Notes: generated by a model from the sequence alone, not told the origin. Shown: positions 7,548 through 16,424, counted from the stretch's first letter. The stretch: 64,000 nt of DNA from Marinomonas sp. TW1 (GCF_001625355.1 NZ_JSEE01000012.1:84110-148109); one strand, 5' to 3'. Program-made: numbers and translations.

Positions 7548-9982
7548 GCTTTTTTCGTGTTTTCTTCTGTATTTTCGTCGCTTTCATCTTCCTCTTCTTC
7601 TTCGTCATCCTCTCCAAGTTTAGCTATTTCTTCCAAACGCTGGATGACTTTGAAAGACAAGGTTCCTTCAGGATAGTCGCCATTTTCATCTGGAACACCC
7701 GGCTCTATACCAGTTAACAGGTGCAATGCTTCATCAGCTGACTCAATTGTATAAATGTGGAACAAACCGGCTTTGACTGCGACAAGGATGTCATCATTTA
7801 ACATCAAATTATTGGCATTTGACTTGGGAATAATCACCCCCTGCTTGCCCGTTAATTCTCGCGCCTGACAGACATTAAAGAAGCCTTCGATTTTTTCATT
7901 CACACCGCCAATCGCTTGCACTTCACCGTATTGATTCAATGAACCTGTGATGGCCAAATCTTGGCGTAATGGCACTTGAATCAAAGCAGAAAGAAGGCAA
8001 CACAATTCAGCCGTTGACGCACTGTCACCATCCACATAGCCGTAGCTTTGTTCCATAGCGATGGAGGCTGAAATCTCGAGGGGATAACGTTGTGCGTATT
8101 TGTTGCCTAAGTAACCTGACAGAATCAACACACCTTTCGAGTGAATATTTTGACCAAGATTAGACTCACGCTCAATGTCGATAATGCCCTTACCACCAGG
8201 ATAAACCGTAGTGGAAATACGTGCCGGTGCACCAAAGCTACTGTCACCAATCTGCATCACGGTTAAACCATTGATTTTCCCTACGGCATAACCATCACTT
8301 TCCAGTAACACCGTGCCTTCAATGATTTCTTCAATGATCTTCTCGCTAACACGGCCTGTACGATGTTTCTTGGCTTTCAAAGCTCGCTGAATATGATCGG
8401 CATTAATTTCTTCGTCCTTAGCCATTTGACGCACAAAATCCGCCTCGCCAAGCAACTCAAAAACATCGCCAATTTTGGCCGCCATTTCGCGTTGATGCTC
8501 CGCTAGGCGACTACTATATTCAATTAAGGCCGCCACGCCATCACGCGTTACGTTAGCGTATTCCTCTTTATCGACTCGATCTTTCATCAAACGAGCGAAC
8601 GCGTATTCTGATTCCTTAGTGCGCTTTAAGCTGTCATCAAAGTCCACAAGTACACGGAACATTTCTTGAAAATCTGGATCGGCGTCTTGCAGCAAGTAAT
8701 AAATATCTCGAGCCCCAATCAACACAACTTTAACCTGCAAAGGCAAATCTTGTGGCGTCAAGGTTGTGGTATTCATGAGTCCCATATCTGAATAAGGGTG
8801 CTCAATCTTAAGCGTCTTACTCTTGAGGGCTCGCTTCAAAGCTTCCCACAAATAATGATCCGTCAGTAACTTTTCAGCATCTAAGATCAAATAACCGCCA
8901 TTTGCAGCGTGCAAACTGCCTGAGCGAATAAGGCGATAACTGGTCACCAGCATCCCCTGGTCACTGCTGTGTTCGACTTGACCAAACAAATTACGGTAAG
9001 TTGGGTGCGGCTCATAAATAACTGGCTGGCCACCGTCTTTTTCGTTTGTCACCGCAATGTTTGGCAAATACAAATCTTCATACATTTGTCGACGGCCCAC
9101 TTCATCACGATTTTCAGACGCTTTATCGTCCGCCATTTGATCTATGATGGTTTTGTCGAGATCGGCACGCAGAGCAGTAAGGTACGCCAACACTTGCTCG
9201 TGATCTTTGTAGGTATCTAGTAGCGGTTGCATCAAGGGATCAAGCGCTTCTTTCACCGTATCTAAATTTAACTGGCGTAACAGGTCATAGGTTTCACGCT
9301 TCCATTGAGGTAAACCTAATAACTCTTCGTTAAGCAGACCTTCTAATGTTGAAACCCCTTCCTGAAACGCATCACGCTCCTCATCGGTCAAGGCAGCAAA
9401 TTCATTTTCTTCCAGTGCCTTACCTTCTTTCATCGGCGCAAAACTGACTGATGACGCGTCGCGGAACATGGCCACACCAATCTTGCCTGACACTCGCTCA
9501 ACACGATTAATTGCCGCCTCATACTTATCATTAAAGGCGCGATCTATGATGCTCTTTTGCTGTTGGTAAGTCGGGTTTTCAAAAGCGGCTGGAAACGTCG
9601 CCATTAAACCATCAATCAAACCACGAATTTCTTTTTCAAACTCAGACGCCATATCTGGCGCAAATTCAATGGCTTTTGGACGGTAGCTTTCTGTGAAGTT
9701 ATTAACATAAACCCATTCAGTTGGTGCTGGTCGTCGCTTGGCTTCGCTTTTTAAATAGCTCATCACATAAGATGAGCGGCCCGTTCCGGAATCGCCCATC
9801 GCATAGATATTGTAACCAGGGCGCTGCATGGCCACACCGAACTGAATCGCCTCTACGGCACGCTCCTGACCGAGAATGCCACTAAGAGGCTCAATGTCTT
9901 TTAGCGTTTCAAAAGGTAAATGATCGGTTGGTACTTTGGCAGCAAGCGCTTGGTAAGGTAAAGCAGTAACCATATTGGACAT
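7544..9982 (-). CDS. Lon-like ATP-dependent protease (LonB/YcbZ type, AAA_32)
   Basis: 812 residues. This is the lon-related group with an N-terminal ATPase-like region and a C-terminal Lon proteolytic domain, lacking the classic Lon N-terminal domain. The P-loop-like segment is AMGDSGTGRSS, with arginine where lysine is usual, so ATP binding may be altered. The protease dyad is present: serine in GDSASTAELCCL and lysine in GGVNEKIEGFF. The C-terminus ends in a strongly acidic tail (DDEEEEEDESDE). ATG at 9980-9982 has AAGGAAG upstream; a TTG one codon earlier is a less likely start. It stands alone between convergent and co-directional neighbours. Confidence 0.9.
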   Translation of the reverse strand: MSNMVTALPYQALAAKVPTDHLPFETLKDIEPLSGILGQERAVEAIQFGVAMQRPGYNIYAMGDSGTGRSSYVMSYLKSEAKRRPAPTEWVYVNNFTESYRPKAIEFAPDMASEFEKEIRGLIDGLMATFPAAFENPTYQQQKSIIDRAFNDKYEAAINRVERVSGKIGVAMFRDASSVSFAPMKEGKALEENEFAALTDEERDAFQEGVSTLEGLLNEELLGLPQWKRETYDLLRQLNLDTVKEALDPLMQPLLDTYKDHEQVLAYLTALRADLDKTIIDQMADDKASENRDEVGRRQMYEDLYLPNIAVTNEKDGGQPVIYEPHPTYRNLFGQVEHSSDQGMLVTSYRLIRSGSLHAANGGYLILDAEKLLTDHYLWEALKRALKSKTLKIEHPYSDMGLMNTTTLTPQDLPLQVKVVLIGARDIYYLLQDADPDFQEMFRVLVDFDDSLKRTKESEYAFARLMKDRVDKEEYANVTRDGVAALIEYSSRLAEHQREMAAKIGDVFELLGEADFVRQMAKDEEINADHIQRALKAKKHRTGRVSEKIIEEIIEGTVLLESDGYAVGKINGLTVMQIGDSSFGAPARISTTVYPGGKGIIDIERESNLGQNIHSKGVLILSGYLGNKYAQRYPLEISASIAMEQSYGYVDGDSASTAELCCLLSALIQVPLRQDLAITGSLNQYGEVQAIGGVNEKIEGFFNVCQARELTGKQGVIIPKSNANNLMLNDDILVAVKAGLFHIYTIESADEALHLLTGIEPGVPDENGDYPEGTLSFKVIQRLEEIAKLGEDDEEEEEDESDENTEENTKKA

Positions 9983-10094
9983 CAATGAGCTTCCTTATGA
10001 GATAACAAGCAATGGGAAACTTGTCATGCTTGGGGTCTGAAAATGATAAATAGCTAAGACTAACACTCAGTTGAACGCCAGTCTCACAAAAATA

Positions 10095-10901
10095 CTAAAC
10101 ACTAAGAATTAAGCGTTCGTTCGCGGATACTCGGTTAAAGACACGATGGAAGTTTGCCGCCGTTGCCTCTATTAGTTCTTCATAACGAATGCCTTTTAAA
10201 TCAGCCACATACTGTGCCACCTCGGCGACATATTTGGGCTCATTCTTCTTGCCGCGGTATGGTACGGGGGCAAGGTAAGGCGAATCGGTTTCCACAATCA
10301 AAGACTCAAGCGGTAATTTTTGCACTGTTTGTTTTAAATCTTGTGCCGTTTTAAAGGTCACAATACCAGAAATGGAAATCAGGTAATTTTCATCCACAGC
10401 GGCTTTGGCCATGTCATAATCTTCCGTAAAACAATGCAAAACACCGGCAGAATTAGGATTGCCATGCTGTCGAATCAAGGACAAGGTGTCTTGTTTCGCC
10501 TCACGAGTATGAACAATAACAGGCAACCCAAGCTCACCAGCAGCGATCAAATGATGCTTGAAACTGTCTTGTTGCGCCGCGTGAATGTCACTGGATTTTT
10601 CGTAAAAATAGTCCAGTCCTGTTTCTCCAATCGCCACCACTTTAGAGTGCTGAGCTAGATCAAGCAGGCGTTGAGGGCTGGTTAATAACCCCTCAGTTTG
10701 CAATGGGTGCACGCCACAACTGGCAAAAACACCATCACGCTGAGTAAAGCCAAGAATTGTGTCTATTTTATCGAGGTCGACTGAAATACTAAGAAGTTGA
10801 CGTACGCCCTGCTGGTGAGCCGCATCAATTGCAAGGTCTAAATTATTATCGTAAGGCGCCAAATCTAACATATCTAAATGGCAATGGGTGTCGATCAACA
10901 T
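10095..10901 (-). CDS. TatD-family metal-dependent DNase (YcfH type)
   Basis: 268 residues, typical length. Metal-binding motifs of the TatD amidohydrolase fold occur in order: THCHLD at residue 5, GETGLDY near 92, VIVHTREA near 128, HCFTED near 155 and ETDSPYLAP near 205. Proteins of this family act as metal-dependent nucleases in the cytoplasm. It follows holB by seven bases and is the last gene of the pabC-mltG-tmk-holB-tatD run, the same order as in many gammaproteobacteria; the pilZ gene that sits between holB and tatD in Pseudomonas is absent. Confidence 0.92.
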   Translation of the reverse strand: MLIDTHCHLDMLDLAPYDNNLDLAIDAAHQQGVRQLLSISVDLDKIDTILGFTQRDGVFASCGVHPLQTEGLLTSPQRLLDLAQHSKVVAIGETGLDYFYEKSSDIHAAQQDSFKHHLIAAGELGLPVIVHTREAKQDTLSLIRQHGNPNSAGVLHCFTEDYDMAKAAVDENYLISISGIVTFKTAQDLKQTVQKLPLESLIVETDSPYLAPVPYRGKKNEPKYVAEVAQYVADLKGIRYEELIEATAANFHRVFNRVSANERLILSV

Positions 10902-10908
10902 ACAAGAG

Positions 10909-11844
10909 TTACCACTGATTTAATTCGTTTGTTAATTGCATAATGGGGTTTAAATTTGTTTTTTGTAGGGCCAATTTCAAATTTTGTATGGCCTGATAGC
11001 GATCCATCAAAACTCGAATGCCAATTCGATGAATCAGATTGGCGTAGACCGCCTCAAGTGCCGGGTGCAATGGCGCCCCTGCCGAATGACATAATGATTG
11101 ATGAAGGATGGCCGCTAAACCATTGCAATAATCTTCTATATTTTGACTGTCCAATCCTTTTAACAATTCCGCCACGGTCATTTCTTGTTGTAAAAACTGA
11201 TTCACCTTTTCTGGCAAGGTTAAGAACAAGTCGGTTTTTTGGTTTTTTTCAATCGACAATAAACGAAAAGGCTGAGTCGTTAACCAGAATAAACGACTTA
11301 AATTGGCTTCTGGATTATGTTCCGCCAGCCACGCATCAACTTGTTCTACATTAGGCGTCGGCACGTTCACTAGTAAGCAGCGGCTGCGAATGGTTGGTAA
11401 TAAACGGCTTGATTGCGAACTGGTTAGCAAAAAGAAAGTGCGATCAGAGGGTTCTTCTAAGGCCTTGAGCACCGCATTTGCCGCATTAATATTCATTGAT
11501 TGGGCATGACTAATGAACACGACTTTGGTTTGACCTACTTGTGGTTTTTGGGTGATTTTTTGCACCAAATTACGGATCTGATCAACCTTGATCGTGCCGG
11601 ATTCGCCATCCAACACCCGAAAATCTGGGTGCGTGTCAGCAGCCATTAACTGACAAGAGTGACATTGACCACAAGCGGCAGCTTGCGGGGATTCACACAT
11701 TAAATCTTTCGCCATCGCAAATGCCAAAGATTCTTGCCCAACGCCATCTGCTCCGGTAATCAATAACGCATGAGACAAATCGCCAGACACTTTGAGGTGT
11801 TGGATTTGTTGCTGACTTTGTTGCAACCAAGGCGCTAGTGACAT
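10909..11844 (-). CDS. holB: DNA polymerase III subunit delta' (clamp loader)
   Basis: 311 residues. Part of the clamp-loader complex that opens and loads the sliding clamp during replication. Visible features: an AAA-type N-terminal part with a degenerate P-loop (ITGADGVGQES), a zinc module (CGQCHSCQ followed by HPD), NAANAVLKALEEPS and the SRC motif (TIRSRC) characteristic of delta'. The start is placed at the ATG 11842-11844 (MSLAPWL), which leaves only two bases after the tmk stop codon; a GTG/TTG-type longer start overlapping tmk is possible. Co-transcribed with tmk and tatD by spacing. Confidence 0.92.
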   Translation of the reverse strand: MSLAPWLQQSQQQIQHLKVSGDLSHALLITGADGVGQESLAFAMAKDLMCESPQAAACGQCHSCQLMAADTHPDFRVLDGESGTIKVDQIRNLVQKITQKPQVGQTKVVFISHAQSMNINAANAVLKALEEPSDRTFFLLTSSQSSRLLPTIRSRCLLVNVPTPNVEQVDAWLAEHNPEANLSRLFWLTTQPFRLLSIEKNQKTDLFLTLPEKVNQFLQQEMTVAELLKGLDSQNIEDYCNGLAAILHQSLCHSAGAPLHPALEAVYANLIHRIGIRVLMDRYQAIQNLKLALQKTNLNPIMQLTNELNQW

Positions 11845-11846
11845 AG

Positions 11847-12485
11847 TTAGTCCCCTGAAGCCCAATTTGATTGTAAACGCCCCAGTTCCGCTTGGATCTG
11901 TCGTTTTACGGATTCGATGTCTTGGCTTGCATCAATAACAGACACACGTTTTGGTTCCGCCTCGGCTCGATCTAGAAAACCTTGCCTTACTTTCTCATGA
12001 AAATTAAACGATTCTTTATCCAATCGGTCTTGTTGCTGACGCTGAACCACTCGTTGCTGACCAACTTCCACCGAAACATCTAACAGCAAAGTCGCATCTG
12101 GCTGACAATCGGCTACAACCCATTCAGCCAATTGATCTATGATCGCAAAGGATCCGCCTCGAGCATTTCCCTGATACACATAAGATGAGTCTAAAAAACG
12201 GTCGCTAATCACCCAGACACCCTGCTCAAGGGCAGGCTGAATTTTTTCCGCAATATGTTGTGCTCTTGCCGCAAAGACCAACAGCAACTCCGCCATATCA
12301 CTGACAGATTCCTCTCTTGCCTGCAGAATCAAATTGCGAATATCTTCTGCTAAAGGCGTACCACCTGGCTCTCGTGTCATAACATATGGAATGGAATGTT
12401 CGTCAAGCCACTGCTCAATCGACTCAATGGCGGTTGACTTGCCACTGCCCTCACCACCCTCAAGGGTAATAAACTTTCCTTTCAT
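11847..12485 (-). CDS. tmk: Thymidylate kinase
   Basis: 212 residues. Phosphorylates dTMP to dTDP for DNA synthesis. The N-terminus MKGKFITLEGGEGSGKST contains the P-loop; the DR motif is in ISDRFLDSSYVYQG near residue 97, and the lid region has arginines in QRQQQDRLD. I chose the ATG at 12483-12485, with AGAAGG eight bases upstream; a GTG three codons earlier is the alternative. It sits between mltG (12-base gap) and holB (2-base gap). Confidence 0.95.
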   Translation of the reverse strand: MKGKFITLEGGEGSGKSTAIESIEQWLDEHSIPYVMTREPGGTPLAEDIRNLILQAREESVSDMAELLLVFAARAQHIAEKIQPALEQGVWVISDRFLDSSYVYQGNARGGSFAIIDQLAEWVVADCQPDATLLLDVSVEVGQQRVVQRQQQDRLDKESFNFHEKVRQGFLDRAEAEPKRVSVIDASQDIESVKRQIQAELGRLQSNWASGD

Positions 12486-12497
12486 GGCATTCACCTT

Positions 12498-13529
12498 CTA
12501 CTGCGTGACGTCAGGCGTGGAACGATAATCGTCTCGACGCTTGTACTGATATTTTCTAACCGCTCGATTGTGCTCTTTTAGCGTGTTAGAAAAGGCATGA
12601 GAACCATCGCCTTTGGCCACAAAATAAAGCGCTTTGGTTTGCCCCGGATTAAGTGCCGCGGCTATGGCTTCGTGACCCACATTGGCAATGGGTGTCGGCG
12701 GTAAGCCATAAACACGGTAGGTATTATAAGGCGACTTTGACTGTAACCCTTTGCGCGTCAAATTGCCTGTAAATTCTTTACCTAAACCATAAATGACTGT
12801 TGGATCGGTTTGTAATCGCATGCGTTTTTGTAAACGACTGATGAAGACTCTCGCGATCAAAGGACGCTCTGCCGGTACCGCCGTTTCCTTTTCAATAATG
12901 GATGCCATAATTAAGGCGTCATAAGGGGTTTTATAGGGTAAGCCCTCAGCCTTATTTTGCCACAGTACGTCCAAGGTATTTACCAACAGACCGTTCGCAT
13001 GTTTTAGAATACTGACATCCGTGTCACCATCGTGATATCGATAAGTATTAGCAAAAAAACGACCTTCTGGGTGAGCCACTTTAAGTGCTAACTTTTCGGC
13101 GATTTCTTCGTCTGACAGACCCAGCAAAGTCATTTTGATATTACCTTTGGCTTTCATGGCCAATAGATAATCCTGAGTCGTTTTACCTTCTAGCAGGGTA
13201 ATGTCGTAAGATATGGATTCGCCTGAATCAAATAGTGACATCACTTGCATTAAATTCATGCTGGGATCAAGCGCATACTTTCCCACTTTAGGCACCCAAG
13301 TTGGTTTTAACTTGGCCACAACACGAGTCAGAAACGGCTGTTCAATGAGGCCGTCTGAATGCAAACGGTACCCCAAACTGTAAGCACTGTCTCCTTTGAC
13401 GACTTCAAACGTTGTTGATTCAGATAAGGTTATTGGAGAGGTTACCTGCATATACAGGTAGCCAGCACATAAGGCCAATAGGGTAATTATGAGAAACACT
13501 GCTCGGTAGAACCATTTAATGTATGCCAT
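12498..13529 (-). CDS. mltG: Endolytic murein transglycosylase MltG
   Basis: 343 residues. Membrane-bound lytic transglycosylase that cleaves nascent peptidoglycan strands and so helps set glycan chain length. There is one N-terminal membrane segment (YRAVFLIITLLALCAGYLYM), a LysM-like region, and the YceG catalytic part with the active-site glutamate in MASIIEKETAVPAERP and the conserved RLQTDPTVIYGLG and LPPTPIANVG motifs. Its start overlaps the end of pabC by 14 bases, a sign of translational coupling. Confidence 0.94.
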   Translation of the reverse strand: MAYIKWFYRAVFLIITLLALCAGYLYMQVTSPITLSESTTFEVVKGDSAYSLGYRLHSDGLIEQPFLTRVVAKLKPTWVPKVGKYALDPSMNLMQVMSLFDSGESISYDITLLEGKTTQDYLLAMKAKGNIKMTLLGLSDEEIAEKLALKVAHPEGRFFANTYRYHDGDTDVSILKHANGLLVNTLDVLWQNKAEGLPYKTPYDALIMASIIEKETAVPAERPLIARVFISRLQKRMRLQTDPTVIYGLGKEFTGNLTRKGLQSKSPYNTYRVYGLPPTPIANVGHEAIAAALNPGQTKALYFVAKGDGSHAFSNTLKEHNRAVRKYQYKRRDDYRSTPDVTQ

Positions 13530-14343
13530 GCATTTCCTTAGCTTGCATCAAAGATTGTAATTTTTTGGTGTTCGACCCAACCGCAAAAACTTGACGATTA
13601 ATCCGAACAACTGGAACGATTTTCATTAAACTATTCGCCATAAACACTTCATCCGCCGCAAGCAACTGCGCCACGGAAAAGCGTCCTATCAAGGTTGTTT
13701 GTGACGTCATTTCAGACAAAATGGCCTGACGATATGTCCCTTCCACACCTGCAACATCAAGGCTAGGTGTACACAGAAGACCATCTTTAAACCAAAACAC
13801 ATTACTTTGAATGCCTTCGATGACAGCCCCCTGACCATCCAACATAATGGCCTCAAAGTCATTGGGTGCCAAATACTGCTTGGCGATCACATGCTCAAGC
13901 CGATTGAGGTGCTTAATGCCGGCTAAATACGGATTCGAGTTGACAGGTATTGGTGACAGCGACACTTCGACTCCCTGAAGGCTTTCAGCTCGATAGTCAG
14001 GAAACGGTAAAATGCCGATTATGATGGTGTGCTGTACTGTTTTAGGCGGTTGATAACCTCGACCACCCTGCCCGCGAGTCACCATTATTTTAACAACGGC
14101 ATCGCCATCGAGATAGTCAGACACCATTGCCTGTAAAAAATAAGACAACTGCTCTTTCTGCTCTGCATCAAAGGGCATTAATAGCTTTTCTAGCCCTTTG
14201 TATAAGCGAGTTAAATGAGAGGGTAAACGTACGAAGCCATTTTGATTGGCATGAATGGTTTCAAACACACCGTCGCCATAAGCCAATCCACGATCAGCAG
14301 GCGCTATAGAGGTATCTATTGTGTAATTAACAAACCAAGTCAT
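13516..14343 (-). CDS. pabC: Aminodeoxychorismate lyase (4-amino-4-deoxychorismate lyase)
   Basis: 275 residues, a class IV PLP-dependent aminotransferase-fold protein. Converts aminodeoxychorismate to p-aminobenzoate and pyruvate in folate synthesis. The opening YTIDTSIAPADRGLAYGDGVFETI and the PLP lysine in AGIKHLNRLEHV near residue 140 are diagnostic for the fold; operon context with mltG-tmk-holB singles out PabC rather than branched-chain or D-amino-acid aminotransferase. Start at the ATG 14341-14343; an upstream TTG would add five residues. In many relatives fabF lies immediately upstream; here a tRNA array takes that place. Confidence 0.9.
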   Translation of the reverse strand: MTWFVNYTIDTSIAPADRGLAYGDGVFETIHANQNGFVRLPSHLTRLYKGLEKLLMPFDAEQKEQLSYFLQAMVSDYLDGDAVVKIMVTRGQGGRGYQPPKTVQHTIIIGILPFPDYRAESLQGVEVSLSPIPVNSNPYLAGIKHLNRLEHVIAKQYLAPNDFEAIMLDGQGAVIEGIQSNVFWFKDGLLCTPSLDVAGVEGTYRQAILSEMTSQTTLIGRFSVAQLLAADEVFMANSLMKIVPVVRINRQVFAVGSNTKKLQSLMQAKEMHGIH

Positions 14344-14390
14344 GGCTAATAAGCTCAAATTAAAGTCAGCTATGATAGCGCAAAAAAGAA

Positions 14391-14466
14391 TGGCGTCCCA
14401 TAGGGGGTTCGAACCCCTGTTACTGCCGTGAAAGGGCAGTGTCCTAGGCCTCTAGACGAATGGGAC
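14391..14466 (-). tRNA. tRNA-Glu (UUC), variant anticodon stem
   Basis: 76 bases including an encoded 3' CCA. The complement folds as a tRNA with anticodon TTC and TTCGAAC in the T loop. It differs from the six other Glu copies by a paired change in the anticodon stem: CTGCC/GGCAG instead of CCGCC/GGCGG, so the U-A pair replaces C-G and pairing is kept. Confidence 0.97.
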
Positions 14467-14477
14467 GTATTTTGAAA

Positions 14478-14552
14478 TGGAGCGGGAAACGAGGCTCGAA
14501 CTCGCGACCCCAACCTTGGCAAGGTTGTGCTCTACCACTGAGCTATTCCCGC
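14478..14552 (-). tRNA. tRNA-Gly (GCC)
   Basis: 75 bases with encoded CCA. Anticodon GCC within the loop TTGCCAA; acceptor arm GCGGGAA/TTCCCGC. First of four identical copies. Confidence 0.97.
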
Positions 14553-14610
14553 AAAACTCTATTTTCTTTAATCACCACCCTGCTCTCGCAAGCAACATGG
14601 TCAAAATTAG

Positions 14611-14686
14611 TGGCGTCCCATAGGGGGTTCGAACCCCTGTTACCGCCGTGAAAGGGCGGTGTCCTAGGCCTCTAGACGAATGGGAC
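14611..14686 (-). tRNA. tRNA-Glu (UUC)
   Basis: 76 bases with encoded CCA, anticodon TTC, C-G version of the anticodon stem. Within the first copy of the 458-base repeat. Confidence 0.97.
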
Positions 14687-14756
14687 ACAGTCTAAACACT
14701 CTTATCTTTATAATTTACTATCAATAACGAACCATGACACCAAATCAACATAAGAA

Positions 14757-14832
14757 TGGCGTCCCATAGGGGGTTCGAACCCCTGTTACCGCCGTGAAAG
14801 GGCGGTGTCCTAGGCCTCTAGACGAATGGGAC
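14757..14832 (-). tRNA. tRNA-Glu (UUC)
   Basis: 76 bases with encoded CCA, anticodon TTC, same sequence as the copy at 14611. Begins the first 237-base repeat unit. Confidence 0.97.
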
Positions 14833-14860
14833 ACAATACACTTTTACGAAAGTGCGAAAC

Positions 14861-14935
14861 TGGAGCGGGAAACGAGGCTCGAACTCGCGACCCCAACCTT
14901 GGCAAGGTTGTGCTCTACCACTGAGCTATTCCCGC
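14861..14935 (-). tRNA. tRNA-Gly (GCC)
   Basis: 75 bases with encoded CCA, identical to the copy at 14478, 28 bases from the neighbouring Glu gene. Confidence 0.97.
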
Positions 14936-14993
14936 AAAACTCTATTTTCTTTAATCACCACCCTGCTCTCGCAAGCAACATGGTCAAAATTAG

Positions 14994-15069
14994 TGGCGTC
15001 CCATAGGGGGTTCGAACCCCTGTTACCGCCGTGAAAGGGCGGTGTCCTAGGCCTCTAGACGAATGGGAC
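14994..15069 (-). tRNA. tRNA-Glu (UUC)
   Basis: 76 bases with encoded CCA, anticodon TTC; begins the second 237-base unit. Confidence 0.97.
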
Positions 15070-15097
15070 ACAATACACTTTTACGAAAGTGCGAAAC

Positions 15098-15172
15098 TGG
15101 AGCGGGAAACGAGGCTCGAACTCGCGACCCCAACCTTGGCAAGGTTGTGCTCTACCACTGAGCTATTCCCGC
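15098..15172 (-). tRNA. tRNA-Gly (GCC)
   Basis: 75 bases with encoded CCA, identical to the other Gly copies; begins the second 458-base repeat. Confidence 0.97.
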
Positions 15173-15230
15173 AAAACTCTATTTTCTTTAATCACCACCC
15201 TGCTCTCGCAAGCAACATGGTCAAAATTAG

Positions 15231-15306
15231 TGGCGTCCCATAGGGGGTTCGAACCCCTGTTACCGCCGTGAAAGGGCGGTGTCCTAGGCCTCTAGACGAA
15301 TGGGAC
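15231..15306 (-). tRNA. tRNA-Glu (UUC)
   Basis: 76 bases with encoded CCA, anticodon TTC; counterpart of the gene at 14611, 620 bases away. Confidence 0.97.
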
Positions 15307-15376
15307 ACAGTCTAAACACTCTTATCTTTATAATTTACTATCAATAACGAACCATGACACCAAATCAACATAAGAA

Positions 15377-15452
15377 TGGCGTCCCATAGGGGGTTCGAAC
15401 CCCTGTTACCGCCGTGAAAGGGCGGTGTCCTAGGCCTCTAGACGAATGGGAC
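15377..15452 (-). tRNA. tRNA-Glu (UUC)
   Basis: 76 bases with encoded CCA, anticodon TTC; counterpart of the gene at 14757, 620 bases away. Confidence 0.97.
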
Positions 15453-15480
15453 ACAATACACTTTTACGAAAGTGCGAAAC

Positions 15481-15555
15481 TGGAGCGGGAAACGAGGCTC
15501 GAACTCGCGACCCCAACCTTGGCAAGGTTGTGCTCTACCACTGAGCTATTCCCGC
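15481..15555 (-). tRNA. tRNA-Gly (GCC)
   Basis: 75 bases with encoded CCA; the repeat ends at its last base, after which the spacer is unique. Confidence 0.97.
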
Positions 15556-15613
15556 AAAAAAACTTATCACTCACTACTTTTACCGTTAGACTATGTTGCA
15601 ATCAATTTAAGAT

Positions 15614-15689
15614 TGGCGTCCCATAGGGGGTTCGAACCCCTGTTACCGCCGTGAAAGGGCGGTGTCCTAGGCCTCTAGACGAATGGGAC
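15614..15689 (-). tRNA. tRNA-Glu (UUC), first gene of the array in transcription order
   Basis: 76 bases with encoded CCA, anticodon TTC. It is promoter-proximal on the minus strand, so the array promoter should lie in 15690-15790, which is A+T-rich. Confidence 0.97.
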
Positions 15690-15819
15690 TAAAACATAAT
15701 CTTGCTGTGTGAGCGGGTGCGTATATTACTGTTACTAATCTTAAAATCAACAGTTTTTTTCATTAATTTAAGCGACTTAGAGAAAAACCTCTTTTAAAAT
15801 CAATATAAACGGAGCTCTT

Positions 15820-16389
15820 ATGCGAAACAAATCCATCATTCTCGCCCTATCCATCTCAACACTCCTTTTAGCAGGCTGCTCAACAACACACTATATTAAT
15901 GTTGAACCCAAGGCGGCCATCGAAAACAACAACCTCACCAATGAGCGAGTCATTAAGGTTTCCACCAATACCGAACTCACTAACAGTATTGGCTCTATTA
16001 AGACGGGCCTAAATGAGCGCGCTGACATTTATACAACCAATGACGTAAAAGAAAGTGTAAGAGAAAGTGTTCTCACCGGCTTGCGTCAACTCGGCTTCAC
16101 CCCCGACCAAGGCGTTTTGCCAGCTGCAGATTTGCAAATTAACATCACTAAAATGCGCTATACCACCAAGGTCGACGCGCTTAAAACCATTGCCACAATG
16201 AATTTTGAGTTAAATGTCGTCTTAGCCGCAAAAAATCAAACCTATAAAGCCAACTTCGGCTCTCAGAAAGTACGCGAATATGGCACCATGCCTTATCAAT
16301 CCAGTATCCAGGAAGATATGAACGAGCTAGCCAGTCAAACCGTCACTCGACTATTAGCCGATCCAAACATTATTAGCCTATTAAAATAA
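15820..16389 (+). CDS. YajG-like lipoprotein
   Basis: 189 residues. A lipoprotein signal peptide ends in the lipobox LLAGC at residue ~20, followed by STT. The body (ITKMRYTTKVDALKTIATM, then TYKANFGSQKVREYGTMP and a C-terminal LASQTVTRLLAD) resembles the YajG family of outer-membrane-associated lipoproteins of unknown function. GGAG lies eight bases before the ATG. Serine at +2 predicts outer-membrane sorting. A terminator follows directly, so the gene is probably a single unit. Confidence 0.8.
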   Translation: MRNKSIILALSISTLLLAGCSTTHYINVEPKAAIENNNLTNERVIKVSTNTELTNSIGSIKTGLNERADIYTTNDVKESVRESVLTGLRQLGFTPDQGVLPAADLQINITKMRYTTKVDALKTIATMNFELNVVLAAKNQTYKANFGSQKVREYGTMPYQSSIQEDMNELASQTVTRLLADPNIISLLK

Positions 16390-16397
16390 ACAAAAAA

Positions 16398-16424
16398 AAG
16401 GGCAAGTCAGTTGACTTGCCCTTT
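16398..16424. terminator. Terminator after the YajG-like gene
   Basis: Arms AAGGGCAAGTCA and TGACTTGCCCTT (perfect, 2-base loop) start nine bases past the stop codon; the A-run on one side and T-rich CTTTCCTCTT on the other suit a terminator that also serves the convergent msrB gene. Confidence 0.82.

Larger units (their letters stand above)
14478..15555. repeat. Nested tandem duplications that built the tRNA array
   Basis: By eye 14478-14935 and 15098-15555 are the same 458-base block (Gly-Glu-Glu-Gly with three spacers), offset 620 bases. Inside, 14757-14993 and 14994-15230 are two copies of a 237-base Glu-Gly unit. Spacers as well as tRNAs are shared, for example the one starting CACAGTCTAAACACTC at 14687 and 15307 and the one with CACCACCCTGCTCTCGC at about 14573, 14956 and 15193. 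Spacer identity means the duplications are recent or kept alike by gene conversion. Confidence 0.9.

Noticed and set aside
14460..15654. Repeated plus-strand open frames of 60-70 codons (proteins starting like [17 protein letters not shown] and [15 protein letters not shown])
   Set aside because: They are the antisense of the tRNA-Gly and tRNA-Glu genes and repeat only because those genes repeat. They are a well-known false gene type.
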